Positions 49,201-61,982 of a stretch of 64,000 bases of DNA are shown piece after piece; within the stretch, counting starts at the first letter, position 1, and each line of letters begins with the position of its first letter. The stretch is from assembly GCF_037038585.1 (NCBI RefSeq), contig NC_092524.1:71324552-71388551 (forward strand), in the 5' to 3' direction. This DNA comes from Patagioenas fasciata (taxonomy: Eukaryota; Chordata; Aves; Columbiformes; Columbidae). The position numbers and the translations under genes were made by a program. Under the pieces are notes generated by a model that made no database searches, was not told the origin of the DNA, and worked only from the letters and a program-made list of their open reading frames with translations.

Positions 49201-51002
49201 GGTCACACCTGCCCATGCGATCGTTCCCTGGTGGAAACAGGGACCATTTTTGTGCGCTAGGATCTTTGTCTCTATTGAGTTACTTCCCGCCGCCGTCCTC
49301 TCCAAACACGGCTCGTGTGCCTCATTCATGACAACAGCTCTCGCAGACCGAGCGCGGTGGCCCCGTGTCCCCCGAGGAGCCCCCACCAGCCTGTCCCCAG
49401 GCCAGCTCCTCACCTGCCCCGCGGCTACCACGTCCTGCCAAGTTCAAATCAACATTTTCCCCCGTGCGCGTTAGGTCCATTCATTGCCAGGTCCATGATA
49501 AACCTGCCTGGGGAGTTCAGCCATTTAGAAAATGTTAATGACTGGGGAACCCTGCTGCAATTTGCCTCTCTGAAACCCGGCTTGTTTCAATACTAAACTA
49601 CCCACGTCCACTTGTTTTCAGCTGCAATTTCTTCTCAATTTCTCCCGAAACTTTGCTCACTGCAAGGACTAACATAAAGATTCCCATTTCCCATTTCACC
49701 TCAGCTCCCCCTTTCTTGAAGTACAGGAACCAGTGCCGATTTTTTCCCCACCCAATGATACCATTCCCAGTTTGACAGTTACTGAAACACTCACCTCTGG
49801 TCTGCCACGCCACCCTTGGGTGAACACCTGGTTTCTATGCGCAGGAAACTCAGTGGTCTGAGCTGCTCCTCATCTGTTTCCCAGCCCCTCCTCCAGCGTT
49901 CAGCGGCCTTACCAAAACCACAGCCATGAAGGGAATCAGCCCCCCGGTTTGTGTGCCTTGCATGGGTTTCCTTCAGTCTTCACCCAACCGTAACACAGAG
50001 CAGCCCCCTTCCTCTCCTCCGTGTTGCTGATCCGCCTTTCGTGCAGCATTCTTCATGCTTGCAAACACCCCTTTTTGCTTTTCTTCTGGAAATCGTTGCT
50101 TTCTCCAAGATTTCCGCTGTCTCCAAGATGCAGTTCCCTTTGCTGGATAATCTTTTCGTTGACCCACTCTTTGCAAGTTTTCTCACTCATTGTGTTCTCT
50201 TTAAAACTGTTCATCCACTAGCGGCAACTTCATTCAAACTCTCCCTTGTGCATGCGAACCTAAATAAAGCACAGCTGGATTTCAGAAGGGCATTTCTGTT
50301 ATTCAAGTGGAAGTTTTACCTTTATTCATTCCAACGGAAAGATCTCACACACAATAAAGAAACAGGTACTATTGGCTTCATTCAGCTTTCTCTCTCATCA
50401 CTCCCCTCTCCGATTTCAAACTATGTAGGAAAAGGAGCTGCTGCCAGAAAAGCTCTTTACCTTCTGGAAAACTGCAGATTCTCATAGGTAAGATGTTCTC
50501 AAACCAAAAAATCTGCTCCATGTATGATCACCGAAAACCTCTTCATCTCCAGGACAAGCGTGTCGAGCCACTGGCGCTGTCCCGGGTGGGACTGTACTGA
50601 GCTGCATTTCCAGAGAGCGACGACTGAAACAACGATGAATTCATTTTCCTTCTAAAAAAATAAAGGAAGAATCCTTTACTTTGCTCATCTGACTGGAAAA
50701 GCATTTCTAGAAATTTTACTAGCTCTATGTCACTTTAGGTTTGTTTTTAAAGCAAATTCATCATGGCAATTCAGTAAACCTAAGTACATTTCCGGTAGAA
50801 ATAAGAGAATTTTGTCAATCCTGTTTTTATCTCCAAAAATGAGAAACACCAAAATGTGCAAAAGAGCTCACACATGAAATGCCAAGTCTTATTTCTGCAG
50901 TACTTCCATATTTAACATAGGTTTAACGAAAAATGTGTAAAACTACCCTGCTGGCCCAATGCAGCTTTGCTGCTCCCCTCGCCGGGGACCGACAGCGGCA
51001 GC
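46243..51002. other. Non-coding unique sequence
   Basis: Single-copy with GC-rich parts at 47340-48020 and AT-rich parts at 50640-50940. A plus-strand frame of 178 codons at 49951-50487 is the longest non-repeat frame outside the GC-rich blocks; it matches no known family and its length is about what chance allows in 64 kb. Confidence 0.5.
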
Positions 51003-51065
51003 CCCAGCCCAAACCCCAGCCCAAACCCCAGCCCAAACCCCAGCCCAAACCCCAGCCCAGCCCAA
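51003..51065. repeat. 12-bp tandem repeat (AGCCCAAACCCC), about 5 copies
   Basis: Five nearly perfect units in about 63 bp, C-rich on plus. The minus strand reads as GGGTTTGGGCTG-like units with G-triplet spacing, so a weak G-quadruplex is possible. Confidence 0.9.
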
Positions 51066-53821
51066 ACCAGCACAGCCACTGACCCACATGCAGCTGCTCT
51101 GTAACCTTCATCATGGCTCCCATGTGATCAGTAAAAACCACAGGCTATTCTTGGGTTAATTTTGAAGTTAAACTCCCACTGAGGCCAGCACATGGTACCA
51201 ACAAATGCCTCATGGCATCTCCTTCAGCCCTTCGCTGCAGAAGAAGTGCAGCACCCGAGGTGGAAGCAGGGCAAGGAAGATCTGGATGAACGAGGGGTCC
51301 CCTTTGAGCAGCAACCAGCTGGCGGATCCACAGCCTTGGCTTGAAACCTTATCTACAAAGCTCCGTGAGGATGCTGAGCCACTCACTTCACCAGCCCTGG
51401 ATTTACTTCAAGCCTGCTTTCTGTCAAAAGCCAGTCATTAGATGCATTCTGTAAATCAACACAAGTGTTTGTACAGTGAGCAATTACCAAATTTTACATT
51501 ACAATTCCACAATTAGCAGCTCTATGTTGTTAATAATGAATTTAAGACTTGTTTAACAACTCTCGAATGTTTCCGTTCCTGCTGGAGAGATCATGTTTGT
51601 GTTATGAAAATGAGTCTATGCCCTGGCCAGCCTGTTGCTGACTTTGGGTCTGAAAAGCCTTGACATGTTTGATAAAAAAACTCCCGGGGCAGGGAGAAAC
51701 TCATTGTGGAAGGTGGGGGGGGTTCTTCAGTTAGTTTCCGCTTCTACTGAAAGCTCAAATTTGACATAGTTTTATTTTCCACTCCCTCCCCTCTCTTTTC
51801 AATGTCTCTTCCAGTGAAGAAAGCTGGAAGCGAGCTGGGAGGCGTACGGGATGGACACCTGGAACTGCAGGCGGAAGGAGCTTGGAACTGAACACCGTTT
51901 CTGCAAAAGAGTAGAATCGTCTCAAATGGTTGATTCTTATTTAATCAGAAGTGCAGAAAAAATATTGAAGTATATATTTACACTTTATTTCTGTGTTTGT
52001 TTTGCAGAATTATGCATTTATCTTGCAGAAAAATAGGGTGTATTTCTGAGCAGCCACGGTGGCTTGTGACTTATATTTGCGGCGAACGCAAGACGAATGA
52101 GGCAGGTCCAGACAGCTGAGTCCAGCTGAGCAGGGTTCATAAAAAACCACCACTGTTCAGTGGAGACTGAATAAACGCAGAAAAATAGGGAAAGTCAATA
52201 AATCATGACCAGAACAGGCCAAACAGCACAACATTGCGGCTCCTAGACTGGACTATGAGGTTTAGAAAAATGTAGAGGACAAGTCTGTAATGAGGAATAG
52301 TTTCCCTGATGTGTGTCATTTTAATATATCTGCTCTTGCTCGATGCATCTTGTGATACAAGGTATGCTTTGTTTTCCATTAATTATTTCAGCAATTGAAA
52401 GGTTAAATGTTAGCATTTGTATGATGATAATTTTAGTTCCCGGGAGGCCAGGCTGCCCTGCAGCGCCGCGTGTGCTTCGTCTCCAGCACCCGGTGCCGGG
52501 CCGCCCTGTCCTCCCAGCCCAGCACCGCGGGGGCGCCGGGCGCTGCCGGAGCTCTCGGAGCCTTCGGGTGAGCCTTCCTATCTATACGTGCAAACCACAC
52601 CGCTGTCAAGAGGCAGTCTCCTGACTGAGGTTCTTTGCATGCAGGAGGAATCTATCGCATTATTTCAGCTGGAGTTTACAGTTATCTTTTAAACATATTT
52701 TTTTTAGGTGATAAACTGAATTTACCACAGCAGAGGACTCCAGGGACTCGTGAGCAAATGGGAAATTGAAGACGTAAAAATAAGGGCAGGATTTGCTGTT
52801 AAAAAATTAAATGAGAATTCTACTGTGATTTTTGGAAAAGCCTGATATTTAAAAAACATTTGAGATTCCCATTGGCGAAGCGGTGAAGCTGTTCCAGGTG
52901 ACCCGTACGGTCACTGCGGGCTCTGCATCCTCAGCGGCGCCCAGGGAAACCCTGGATTTGCACAGCGGGCAAAGTTTTCAGCCGAAGTTTCATCATCGCA
53001 GAGAAATGTCACCAGTGTCGGGGGGACATTTGTACATGGTGGGGTTTGCAGTTCTCCACATCAACGCTACACTCGTGAATTATTTCAAAGGAAGATGGGG
53101 TGGCCTTAATAAGGAAATTCATTAAACTACATCTGGGGGAAAAGGAGAAAGGTAAATTATTTCCTCCCATTTCAAGGTAAAATGAGCCACTAGTTTGAAA
53201 TCCTAAATTCTAAACTTTTTCTACCAGATCATTTTCTTTACTTCTCCCCTTGTTCATTGAGGTTTTTACCCTAATTCTCTAATGTTCTGTGTGGCTGGAG
53301 ACACAGCCCGTGGGGGCTCCTGGTCAGAGACACCCTTCCCTCTCCTGTTCTGGGCAGAGCTGATGAACAAAAGGGACACGGATCCCTTTCCCCTCATCGG
53401 GACTGCTTCTGCTACATCATTTATGACTTGTCAGAAATCATAACTGCAGGATTGTTCAGTGAATTACGTGTCACGAGTAATGCACATTTACTGCTTCCTC
53501 GGTACTTCCGTCTAGCTTCACTGGAAAGAGCAATTTGTTGATTGCATTTAAAATGGAGAGACTGTTCAGAGGGGGCACACCGAAGTGTTCTTGCTCAAGC
53601 GCTTCCCACTGTTAGCGCACGATAGCAGCGCACGGTCTCATAAAGCCCATTTACACACCGGTAACCCTTGGATGGGGCACCTGAAACACAGTGACATTTG
53701 GAAAGTTTTCCATGGATGGCAGGTCTCCCAGAGACAGGGACCGCAGAGCGCCTGCCCCGCACCGTGTGCAGGATGCACGCTGGCCCAAGATGCCCTGATG
53801 TCACTGCATCTTCACCACAGA
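51066..53821. other. Non-coding, AT-rich unique sequence
   Basis: Mainly AT-rich single-copy sequence (51440-52440, 52680-52870, 53100-53280), with a short GC-rich block at 52440-52580. No exon or repeat is recognised. Confidence 0.5.
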
Positions 53822-54151
53822 GCCGGCAGTGTCCCCAGAGCCAGCAGTGTCCCCAGAGCTGGCGGTGTCCCCAGAGCCAGCGGTGTCCCCACAGCCAGCT
53901 GTGTCCCCAGAGCTGGCAGTGTCCCCAGAGCCGGCGGTGTCCCCAGAGCCAGCGGTGTCCTCAGAGCCGGCAGTGTCCCCACAGTCAGCGGTGTCCCCAC
54001 AGCCAGCTGTGTCCCCAGAGCTGGCAGTGTCCCCAGAGTCGGCAGTGTCCCCAGAGCCAGCGGTGTCCCCAGAGCCAGCGGTGTCCTCAGAGCCGGCAGT
54101 ATCCCCAGAGCCAGCGGTGTCCCCAGAGCTGGCGGTGTCCCCAGAGGCAAA
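53822..54151. repeat. 18-bp minisatellite, about 18 copies
   Basis: Units of the form GTGTCCCCAGAGCCAGCG, with AGCTGG, CAGCCAG and CAGTCAG variants. The unit length is a multiple of three, so one plus frame reads as a six-residue Ser-Pro-Glu-Pro-Ala-Val repeat and the minus strand is open too. No coding context supports expression. Confidence 0.94.
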
Positions 54152-54462
54152 CACAGCTGTGTGGAGGGCAGCGAGCAGCAGGAGCTGGTCCTGTGTGTGG
54201 TCCCCTGCGCCTGAGAGACAGTGCTCGGGTTCATACCGTGACCCGCATTGCTGTGACACTGCTGCAGCTGTCCGCATGCGTGTCTATTAGAGACCTGCAA
54301 AATGCCTTTAAACTCGTACTGTAAATGTTATCAAAGGATATTCTTACACGGCACCACTTGTTCTGTCAGATGGAATGGAGCTGAGCAAGGCTGGCAGTAT
54401 GGGCACGAGTCAGAACAGGGGAGGTGGCAAAAACTGACTTGAAGCAGCTTCCAAGGAGCAGC
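54152..54462. other. Non-coding spacer
   Basis: Unique sequence between the 18-bp array and the second CR1. Nothing is recognised. Confidence 0.5.
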
Positions 54463-54780
54463 ACAGAATCATAGAATCACAGAATGTCCTGAGCTGGAAG
54501 GACCCACAGATCATGGAGTCCAACCCCTGTCCGTGCACAGGACACCCCGCAGGTCACCCCGTGTGTCTGAGCACGCTGTCCAGTCTCTTCTTGAACACTG
54601 TCAGGTTGGGCCGTGACACCTCCCTGGGAGCCTGCTCAGTGCCCAGGGTGCAGAACCTTTTCCTCGTGTCCCACTGACCCTCCCGGCACATCTGCTGCCG
54701 TTCCCTGGGCTCTGTTCCTCAGGCCGGTGTTTTCCCCACTGCAGAAGTCCAGGACGCTTCTCAGTCACAATCCCGCACGT
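54463..54780 (-). mobile_element. CR1 LINE 3' end fragment, minus orientation
   Basis: The left edge reads CAGAATCATAGAATCACAGA, the reverse complement of the CR1 terminal octamer repeats. It is followed by GGAAGGACC, GATCATGGAGTCCAACCCC and CTCTTCTTGAACACTGTCAG-like blocks of the CR1 3' UTR and ORF2 end. About 320 bp; 5'-truncated and inactive. The kept octamers suggest a younger or less decayed copy than the one at 25 kb. Confidence 0.92.
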
Positions 54781-55806
54781 ATGCTGATAATTTAGTGCAA
54801 CATTGGATTTTCACATGGGTATTGGATTAGACTGAGTTCTGCCAGTCTTGTGGCTCCACTTAAAAGTATTGCAGCTGTACATAGAATTGAGACCTCTAGT
54901 TTGAAAATGCTCCCCTAGGGGCAGCTTATTTGAGAATAGGTGGAAATCTGGGAATCTAGCAACTCCTTTTCTCATCTGAAAAGAATAACTTTTAGTTTTT
55001 ATGGAAGGTTTTAATGGAAATTACTTCCATGTATTCTGTTCTATGAGGAATTTTCATGGGAGAAAGCACACTTTCTGACTAGCTCTAGTTAATAATCTGT
55101 TTTGCAGGGGTTATACAACTTGGACATTAGTTATACAACTTAGTCACCGGGTGTGCCAGGAGCACCCAGCACACAGGTGGTGTCACCATCACAGCTGTGA
55201 CCGGCAATATTCAACCACTATTGCCTTTCCTTTTGTAGAACTCAGAGAATGTCTGTTTCCACTGGTTTGGGATGATGTATTCAGCCACTAAATTAGGCAG
55301 GGGGAGCCTGCACATACAGCTCACAAATCCAATTAGCAGCTCTTTGAATCCGCTGCTGCCGCAGCAGCCGGTGTGCGCAGCGGTGCTGGCGATGGTCGCT
55401 CCCTCCTCCTCCAAAGGAGCGGTGATGTATCGCTCCATCATCTCGTCAGTACTTTAAAGGTTATTAGCTTGTTTGAAGTCACAAGGTCACCTACACAGAG
55501 TGCAGCTGGTTTTCATAAACACTGTTCATTATGCCAATTCATTATTTACAGACGCCATTAGGCTAAAGTGGATGTGAGGAACAGAGTAATAGGAACCGCA
55601 CTTTTGACACAAGGAAAAAATATTCGACAGAAGATGAATTAGGCCTTGGCCAAATGAGTAAAAAGTAATTTGGAAAACGGGACTAGAGGACCTGTTTGTG
55701 AAACAAGTGACAGAGAGTCCTTGGCAGGAGCCAGAGCTGGCAGCGGGGCAAGGGTAGGAGCCGGGTCCCGGCAGGGCTGCCTGCGGCATCACTGCCGCTC
55801 CACAGG
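54781..55806. other. Non-coding, AT-rich unique sequence
   Basis: Single-copy sequence. TTATACAACTT occurs twice near 55110-55140 as a close direct repeat. No gene is seen. Confidence 0.5.
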
Positions 55807-56500
55807 CACGGCGCTGGCTCCTGCCGGCCCCGGCCCCATGTCCCCAGGGCTCCGTTGGGCACGGCGCTGGCTCCTGCCGGCCCCGGCCCCATGTCCCCAG
55901 GGCTCCGCTGGGCACGGCGCTGGCTCCTGCCGACCCCGGCCCCATGTCCCCAGGGCTCCGCTGGGCACGGCGCTGGCTCCTGCCGGCCCCGGCCCCATGT
56001 CCCCAGGGCTCCGCTGGGCACGGCGCTGGCTCCTGCCGACCCCGGCCCCATGTCCCCAGGGCTCCGCTGGGCACGGCGCTGGCTCCTGCCGGCCCCGGCC
56101 CCATGTCCCCAGGGCTCCGCTGGGCACGGCGCTGGCTCCTGCCGACCCCCGGCCCCATGTCCCCAGGGCTCCGCTGGGCACGGCACTGGCTCCTGCCGAC
56201 CCCCGGCCCCATGTCCCCAGGGCTCCGCTGGGCACGGCGCTGGCTCCTGCCGGCCCCGGCCCCATGTCCCCAGGGCTCCGCTGGGCACGGCGCTGGCTCC
56301 TGCCGACCCCGGCCCCATGTCCCCAGGGCTCCGCTGGGCACGGCGCTGGCTCCTGCCGACCCCCGGCCCCATGTCCCCAGGGCTCCGCTGGGCACGGCGC
56401 TGGCTCCTGCCGACCCCCGGCCCCATGTCCCCAGGGCTCCGCTGGGCACGGCGCTGGCTCCTGCCGACCCCCGGCCCCATGTCCCCACAGCTCCGCTGGG
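55807..56500. repeat. 53/54-bp minisatellite, 13 copies
   Basis: Units begin CACGGCGCTGGCTCCTGCCG at 55807, 55860, 55913 and so on; eight are 53 bp and five are 54 bp because of one extra C. Positions after CTGCCG define three classes (GCCCC, ACCCC, ACCCCC) that are interspersed. Substitutions are very few, so the array is young and CpG-rich. Frames of 255-383 codons across it are artefacts. Confidence 0.97.
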
Positions 56501-59500
56501 CACGGTGCTGCTGGCACCGGTGCAGCCAGAGCCAGAGGCTGCTGGTGCTGGGCCCTGCCCCGAGCAGCTGTCCCTGTCACTGTCCCTGTGCACACGTGGC
56601 ACCTGTACCCGGCTGCGGGTGGCGGGGGTACCTGCCAGAGCTTCCTGCACTCGTCTGGAGGTGCACATTTCAGTGCCCACATCTCTATGGAGGAAATGTA
56701 TAAACCATTAAATTGATTTAATTTGAAGAGGCCTGTAGCTTCATGGTCTAGAAACTTAACCATGGTTTCCACTCCTTTAAGCAAGCATGTTTACTGTTCT
56801 GGCTGTGCTTCTTATTTGTTTTTTGGCTTCTTATCTGCCTTCTGTGGTGGAACCAGAGTAAAATTTATTAATTCACTCCACACAAAAGCATCCGCTGGAG
56901 TCTTGCAAGCAGGCTGGCGAACACTCGGGTTATTTGTCCTTTGACTGGTGTTGTCATTAGACACAACCGTGGGTCCCAGGGAAGCCTTAACCTGACACAT
57001 AATTCACTTTAAGTGAGTCAGAACACGCGTGCACATGGTCTAGGGTCATTCTTGCCAGCAGCAGTTAATGCAGGCTTGCACACTTTTTTAATACGTTGCA
57101 CCATTTCAATGGTTGCATGTCCTGTTATCACTTTGAGGGGCCATGGAAATGAAACTACTCATTTCTTTGTCTGCTGCTGGTGTAAAAGCCAACACTTCAG
57201 CTGATCATGGGCTGAATGAAGACAGCACCACGACTGAACTGAAGGTTTAATGCACCGCTCTTGTGTCTGCCACCTTTCCTGAAACAGAGACCGACCCTCA
57301 GGAGCGCAATCCTTATGCTTTCTCCTCCCTTCGGGTGCCCTTTGCCATGCAAATGTTGTCACAACTGCTGACAGGCGTAGTTAGGTGGCCCAGGCTGTCT
57401 CTTTGCCTAATTCTGGGCACAAGACTCAGGCAATTGGATGCTGACCCTGCTGGGCTGGTATCAGTCCGCACGTGCTTTGGGGAACGTGTCCCAGCCGGGT
57501 GCCCTGGCCGCCCGTGCTGCTGGGTGCTCACTGTCCCTGCACCAACACAGCGAAGGAGTAAAGTTGCCACTCATGAACCATAGTGAAGATGACGGAATTG
57601 TTAATGATTGCTTGTTATTAAATCCATAATTAACTCCAGAATGCCTGTGTCTTGCTGAGTGCTGACGGAATGACCAGAAGCCATCCCTTTACCTGTGCTG
57701 GCAGTGCGCACACGGTAACTCACTACAGGAGACTGCAAGTATTTAATCACCAAGGGAAAACAAAACACTGCTGTTTAGATAAATGTCAGTGTTATTTTTG
57801 AGAACTTCACAAAGAAAAATAATTGCTTCCCCAAAAAATCCTCAGCACCCATTACAGAATCATTTTGCATCTTGTCTCCTTTCATTCTTCCCATGTGCCT
57901 TGGACATGTTGGTACCAACGTGCATAACAACAGTGCATGCTCAAAATCTTATTATAATCTCTTCTTTAGGATTCACGGGAGAAAAAAACAGGTTTTCTGT
58001 GTGTGTGTATGTGCACTCAGCTGAAGAGCTACGCAATGTTCTGCTTGTTCACAGCTTCTTCTTAATTCACAAAGCTGCACAGCTGCTACAAGGGAGCACC
58101 GTGGGCAGAGAGGTTCCCCAGCTGCCGTCAGGGGGGAGCCGTGCTCCCGGTCCCCCTCCCGTCCTGCTCCAGCCCGCGTGGCGCTGGGGACAGCAGAGCT
58201 GCGGGCAGCACCGGCGGCGAGCGGGCCCGGCCCAGGATGGGCTGGCATCCAGGGCTGGACGCAGCTCAACCCGAGCCAGGCTCAGGGCGCACCCAGGGCT
58301 CAGGGCTTTCCAGCGGAACAGCTGTCTGCGCCAGGGCCAAAAGCATCTGTGCCTGGAAGGACGTGCTGAGGTTTAAGGTTACATGGAAATCTACGTTCCA
58401 CGTTCACTCAGTTTTCACCTGTAATTATAACTCCAGGATCGACAGATAAATCACCCTTTATCACTGGAGCAGAAAACATCCCCTGTTCACTTTGGTACAT
58501 TGTAAGTGCAGGCAAGTTATGTGGGATGTAAAAACTGCAATTTTGTCTATGAGCTTTAAAACCATGGCGGCACCACTGGGTTTTATTTAGCAGCACTGCG
58601 ATCAGAACAGAATGGAGGTAGGAGTTATTCTTCCCTTCATCAGTAGGCATGTAGAGTACCTGCCTTTTAATCCTGCTCAATTTCATTTTAGGGATTCAAA
58701 AATACCAAACCAAAAATGCAACTGCATATAATGGTGATGTGAAAACAACGACATTCAAACACAGCAGATTTCTCACCAGAGCACGGATTCCAGCCTAGCA
58801 AGGGTGCAACCAGGGCCGCAGCCCTGGGCTCCACCACCCACCACGGGTCTGGCCCGCATGTCCGTGGCATTGCCAGAAGCAGCAGCAACATCAGCGGGAC
58901 AATATTTTTGGCTGTGAAATGGCTTGTGACTCAAAAAATGTGCAGGCTCATCATACAAACCGAATAGCCACCTGTGTGGGCCACGTTTCCTTCTCCCATT
59001 ATAATGAAACAGTAAAAGAACAGAGCATGCTATCTGCAAAATTCTCCAAAAGCAGTTGAGTAATCGTGCTGCTGCTTTCTGCAGACTTAAGAAAAAGACT
59101 TTTCAAGTCTATAATTCACTAGTACAATCAAACACAATCATAACCAAAATTATTCACACTGACTTAATTAGTAAAAAGAGAAGTATATGCTAATGAGATA
59201 TGATACATCATCTTTCTCTGCATTTGAATATGACACTCTAGCTCGCTATATATTCCTGTGCATAGATTGACCAGCCATGGGAAAACAAACCCTCCTCCCT
59301 GCTGTCTCAGAACTGCTGGTTTCTGGAAGATGGGGTATTTCCCGGGCTGCTCCTCTCCAAGGCACAGCCGCTCTGCACCCGCAGGCGCTGTTGCCGCGTC
59401 CCGCCGCGCAGGCTGCCCTCCTGCTGAGGATGCTCCCTCTCCTCGCCTGGGCTCATCGGGTCCCAGTCCCGGTTCGGGGACGTCTGGGGGAGAAGGACAC

Positions 59501-59899
59501 AGAGGCCACCACTGTGCTGCTCGGAGCCCCCCAGCCGCGGGGCTGCAGCCAACGGGAAAACGCCCAAGGAAGATTTCCCCCCAGAACGAAGGGCCGGACA
59601 GCGTGGGGCTGCACTCGGGGAGCGATGGCAGGTGACCCAGGGCGGGCAGTGGCAGCCGAGTGGCTCCGCAGAGCACCGTCACCACACTCCCGGCTGGACG
59701 CTCCGTCCGAGCCCCCGCGGGCGTGCGGGGACAGGTGTGACAGAGCAGCCACGCTGCCAGCCCGCGGGAGCAGGGCTCGGGGTGCCCAGGACAGAAGTGA
59801 TGTCCTGGGGCAAACCGGTGCCGCAGCATCCTTCTGCCACCGCCCCCACAGCCCCGGGAGGAAACAGACTGCCTCAGCTTATGGAATCATTTGGTACAC
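56501..59899. other. Non-coding unique sequence
   Basis: AT-leaning at 56700-57250, 57580-58010 and 58370-59300. GC-rich and CpG-bearing at 58090-58320 and 59340-59780. A TG-rich microsatellite of about 16 bp is near 57999. No exon is recognised. Confidence 0.5.
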
Positions 59900-60494
59900 T
59901 GTTGCATTTAGAACTTGCTTAGCATAACTCACTTAGCATAAGTAATCAAGTTTGCTTAGGCCTCAAGCTGTGAACTTCTGAACTTTCTGCTTTGTTAAGC
60001 AAAGAAAGATCCCCAGACTTTGTTCAAGCAAGAAGATGAAAGAGCTTTTGATTGTCACAAGAGCTGCGTCCCTAGAGGTAAGTCAAGGAACAGAAGGGTG
60101 CGTCTAAAAGAAGATGAGAAATGGAAGAATACTTTGGTTATTGACAAGTACTTATTTTTCTCCCAGCTGCAGGTGCAAAATAGCAACTAATGGACAGGCC
60201 CTGGACTGATGTCCAGTCTGGTTGGTAAAAAACAAACAACTACCTGCAGAGACAAGAAACAGCCCGCCTGACAAAAATTAAGAGACCCAATGAAGAACGG
60301 GGACACCCCAGACTCAAATTGTATAAATGGGGTGGGAAGCTTAGGCTGTCAGGGTATGATGGGCCAGGTTTGCTTGGGTCCCTCTTCCAGAGGCACCCAG
60401 CTGGAGCTGGACTCTAGGCTGTGCTCTACAAATTAATTACTACGAAGAACTTCTGGAATCTGTGCCTGAGTCTCTGCTTCAGCAACCCTGGGCA
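59900..60494 (+). mobile_element. Probable solo LTR of an endogenous retrovirus
   Basis: A segment of about 595 bp that differs from its surroundings. It starts TGTTGCATTTAG, carries two TTAGCATAA copies near the start, a TATA box (TATAAATGG at 60322-60330) about 170 bp before the end, a degenerate AATAAA-like signal (AATTAATTA, about 60431), and a possible TGGGCA end. That order fits U3-R-U5. No primer-binding site or viral gene follows, so it would be a solo LTR. Target-site duplication is not evident and the borders are approximate. The family is not named; a class III (ERV-L-like) origin is a guess. Confidence 0.5.
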
Positions 60495-60593
60495 AAAGCA
60501 ACTTCCTCAACAGCCCCTGCAGTGCAGGGCCGGGGCTGCACGGGAATGTCTGAGGGGACCGTGGCCAGAGCCGCTGCCCCGCATCAAGCAGGG

Positions 60594-61140
60594 TCCCCCA
60601 CAGAGGAGGGTCCCCCACTGAGCAGGGTGCCCACACTGAGCAGGGTCCCCCACTGAGCAGGGTGCCCACACTGAGCAGGGTGCCCCACTGAGCAGGGTGC
60701 CCACACTGAGCAGGGTGCCCACACTGAGCAGGGTCCCACACTGAGCAGGGTGCCCACACTGAGCAGGGTCCCACACTGAGCAGGGTCCCCATGCCAAGCA
60801 GGGTCCCACACTGAGCAGGGTCCCCATGCCAAGCAGGGTCCCACACTGAGCAGGGTCCCACACTGAGCAGGGTCCCACACTGAGCAGGGTCCCCATGCCA
60901 AGCAGGGTCCCACACTGAGCAGGGTCCCACACTGAGCAGGGTCCCCATGCCAAGCAGGGTCCCACACTGAGCAGGGTCCCCACACTGAGCAGGGTCCACA
61001 TGCCAAGCAGGGTCCCCACACAAAGCAGGGTCCCACACTGAGCAGGGTCCCCATGCCAAGCAGGGTCCCCACACAAAGCAGGGTCCCACACTGAGCAGGG
61101 TCCCCATGCCAAGCAGGGTCCCCACACCAAGTAGGGTCCC
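60594..61140. repeat. About 18-20-bp minisatellite (GAGCAGGGTCCCACACT), about 29 units
   Basis: AGCAGGGT is kept in nearly every unit. Two subtypes, CACACTGAGCAGGGTCC and CCATGCCAAGCAGGGTCC, are mixed, with longer compound repeats of 2-3 units. Minus-strand frames of 211-239 codons are artefacts. Confidence 0.94.
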
Positions 61141-61195
61141 ACACATCAGCACAGCTGTTGCTCGAGGGAGCCAGGGTTCCCCAGCAGGACCACTT

Positions 61196-61240
61196 CTGTG
61201 TCCCCATCCTGTGTGTCCCCATCCTGTGTGTCCCCACCCT
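61196..61240. repeat. 15-bp tandem repeat (TGTGTCCCCATCCTG), 3 copies
   Basis: Three near-perfect units just beyond the larger array. Confidence 0.85.
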
Positions 61241-61982
61241 CCCAGCAGTGGGAAAGGTGATGGCCTTTATCAGCTACTGGGCTCATCCAGTGGAACTGCA
61301 GAAATCCTGCTGTCTGCGTAAATGTCTAATCTGCATTCGGAGTTGTAATAAGTTACCAGCCCCACTGATAGCTCAGGGCAGTGAAATAAAAGTACCCATA
61401 CAATTAAAGTGGCAGGTCCTTGAAAAGGAAGACAATTATTCTGGTTTCCACCACGCTACGCTGCGGTGACAAGCCCTGCGGTGTCAGTTTGTCCTTAGCA
61501 GCTCTGTGAGCGAGGAGCAGCGACCGTGTGGAATCGCCACCACCATCTCAGCCCACCAGAACCACGCGTGCTGGCTGCGAACTCTGCAGCCGCTGTCTGA
61601 GAGCAGAAATGACGGCTGCAAATCCGAGAAATAACTCCCTGCCACTAGCACCGCAGTCCAAAGGGAGGCCTGATCAAGGTTTGAAAACAGCAGGGAAACC
61701 CGTTTTTGCTGCAGGCCACAATGGCAAAGCAATGCCTAATTAGCATCACAAAAGCCTTCTGTACAAAGATAAGGGATAGTCCCCAGCACTACTGAAACTA
61801 AAAGCCTGCTAAGTCTTTGTAATTTGTTTAATTTGCTCTATTTTACTCTGCCCAGTAGATAAAAAGAATTGGACCTGCAGTCCAGCTTGTTTAGAAAGCG
61901 CTCATGGTCCTCATGCATGGAGAACACATGGTGCTGGTTTTCCCTGCATTTCAAAGGGAGCTGCTGGCCACTCATCCTGCAG
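61241..61982. other. Non-coding unique sequence
   Basis: Single-copy, no feature recognised. Confidence 0.5.

Noticed and set aside
49951..50487. 178-codon plus-strand frame in non-repetitive sequence
   Set aside because: No family resemblance, and about one such frame is expected by chance in 64 kb. It could be reopened if RNA evidence appears.
53585..54324. Ser-Pro-Glu-Pro-Ala-Val hexapeptide repeat frame that resembles a low-complexity secreted protein
   Set aside because: It is the in-frame reading of an 18-bp minisatellite. The opposite strand is equally open and no flanking exon or splice site supports it.
55529..56784. Frames of 255-383 codons across the 53/54-bp array
   Set aside because: Repeat artefact present on both strands.
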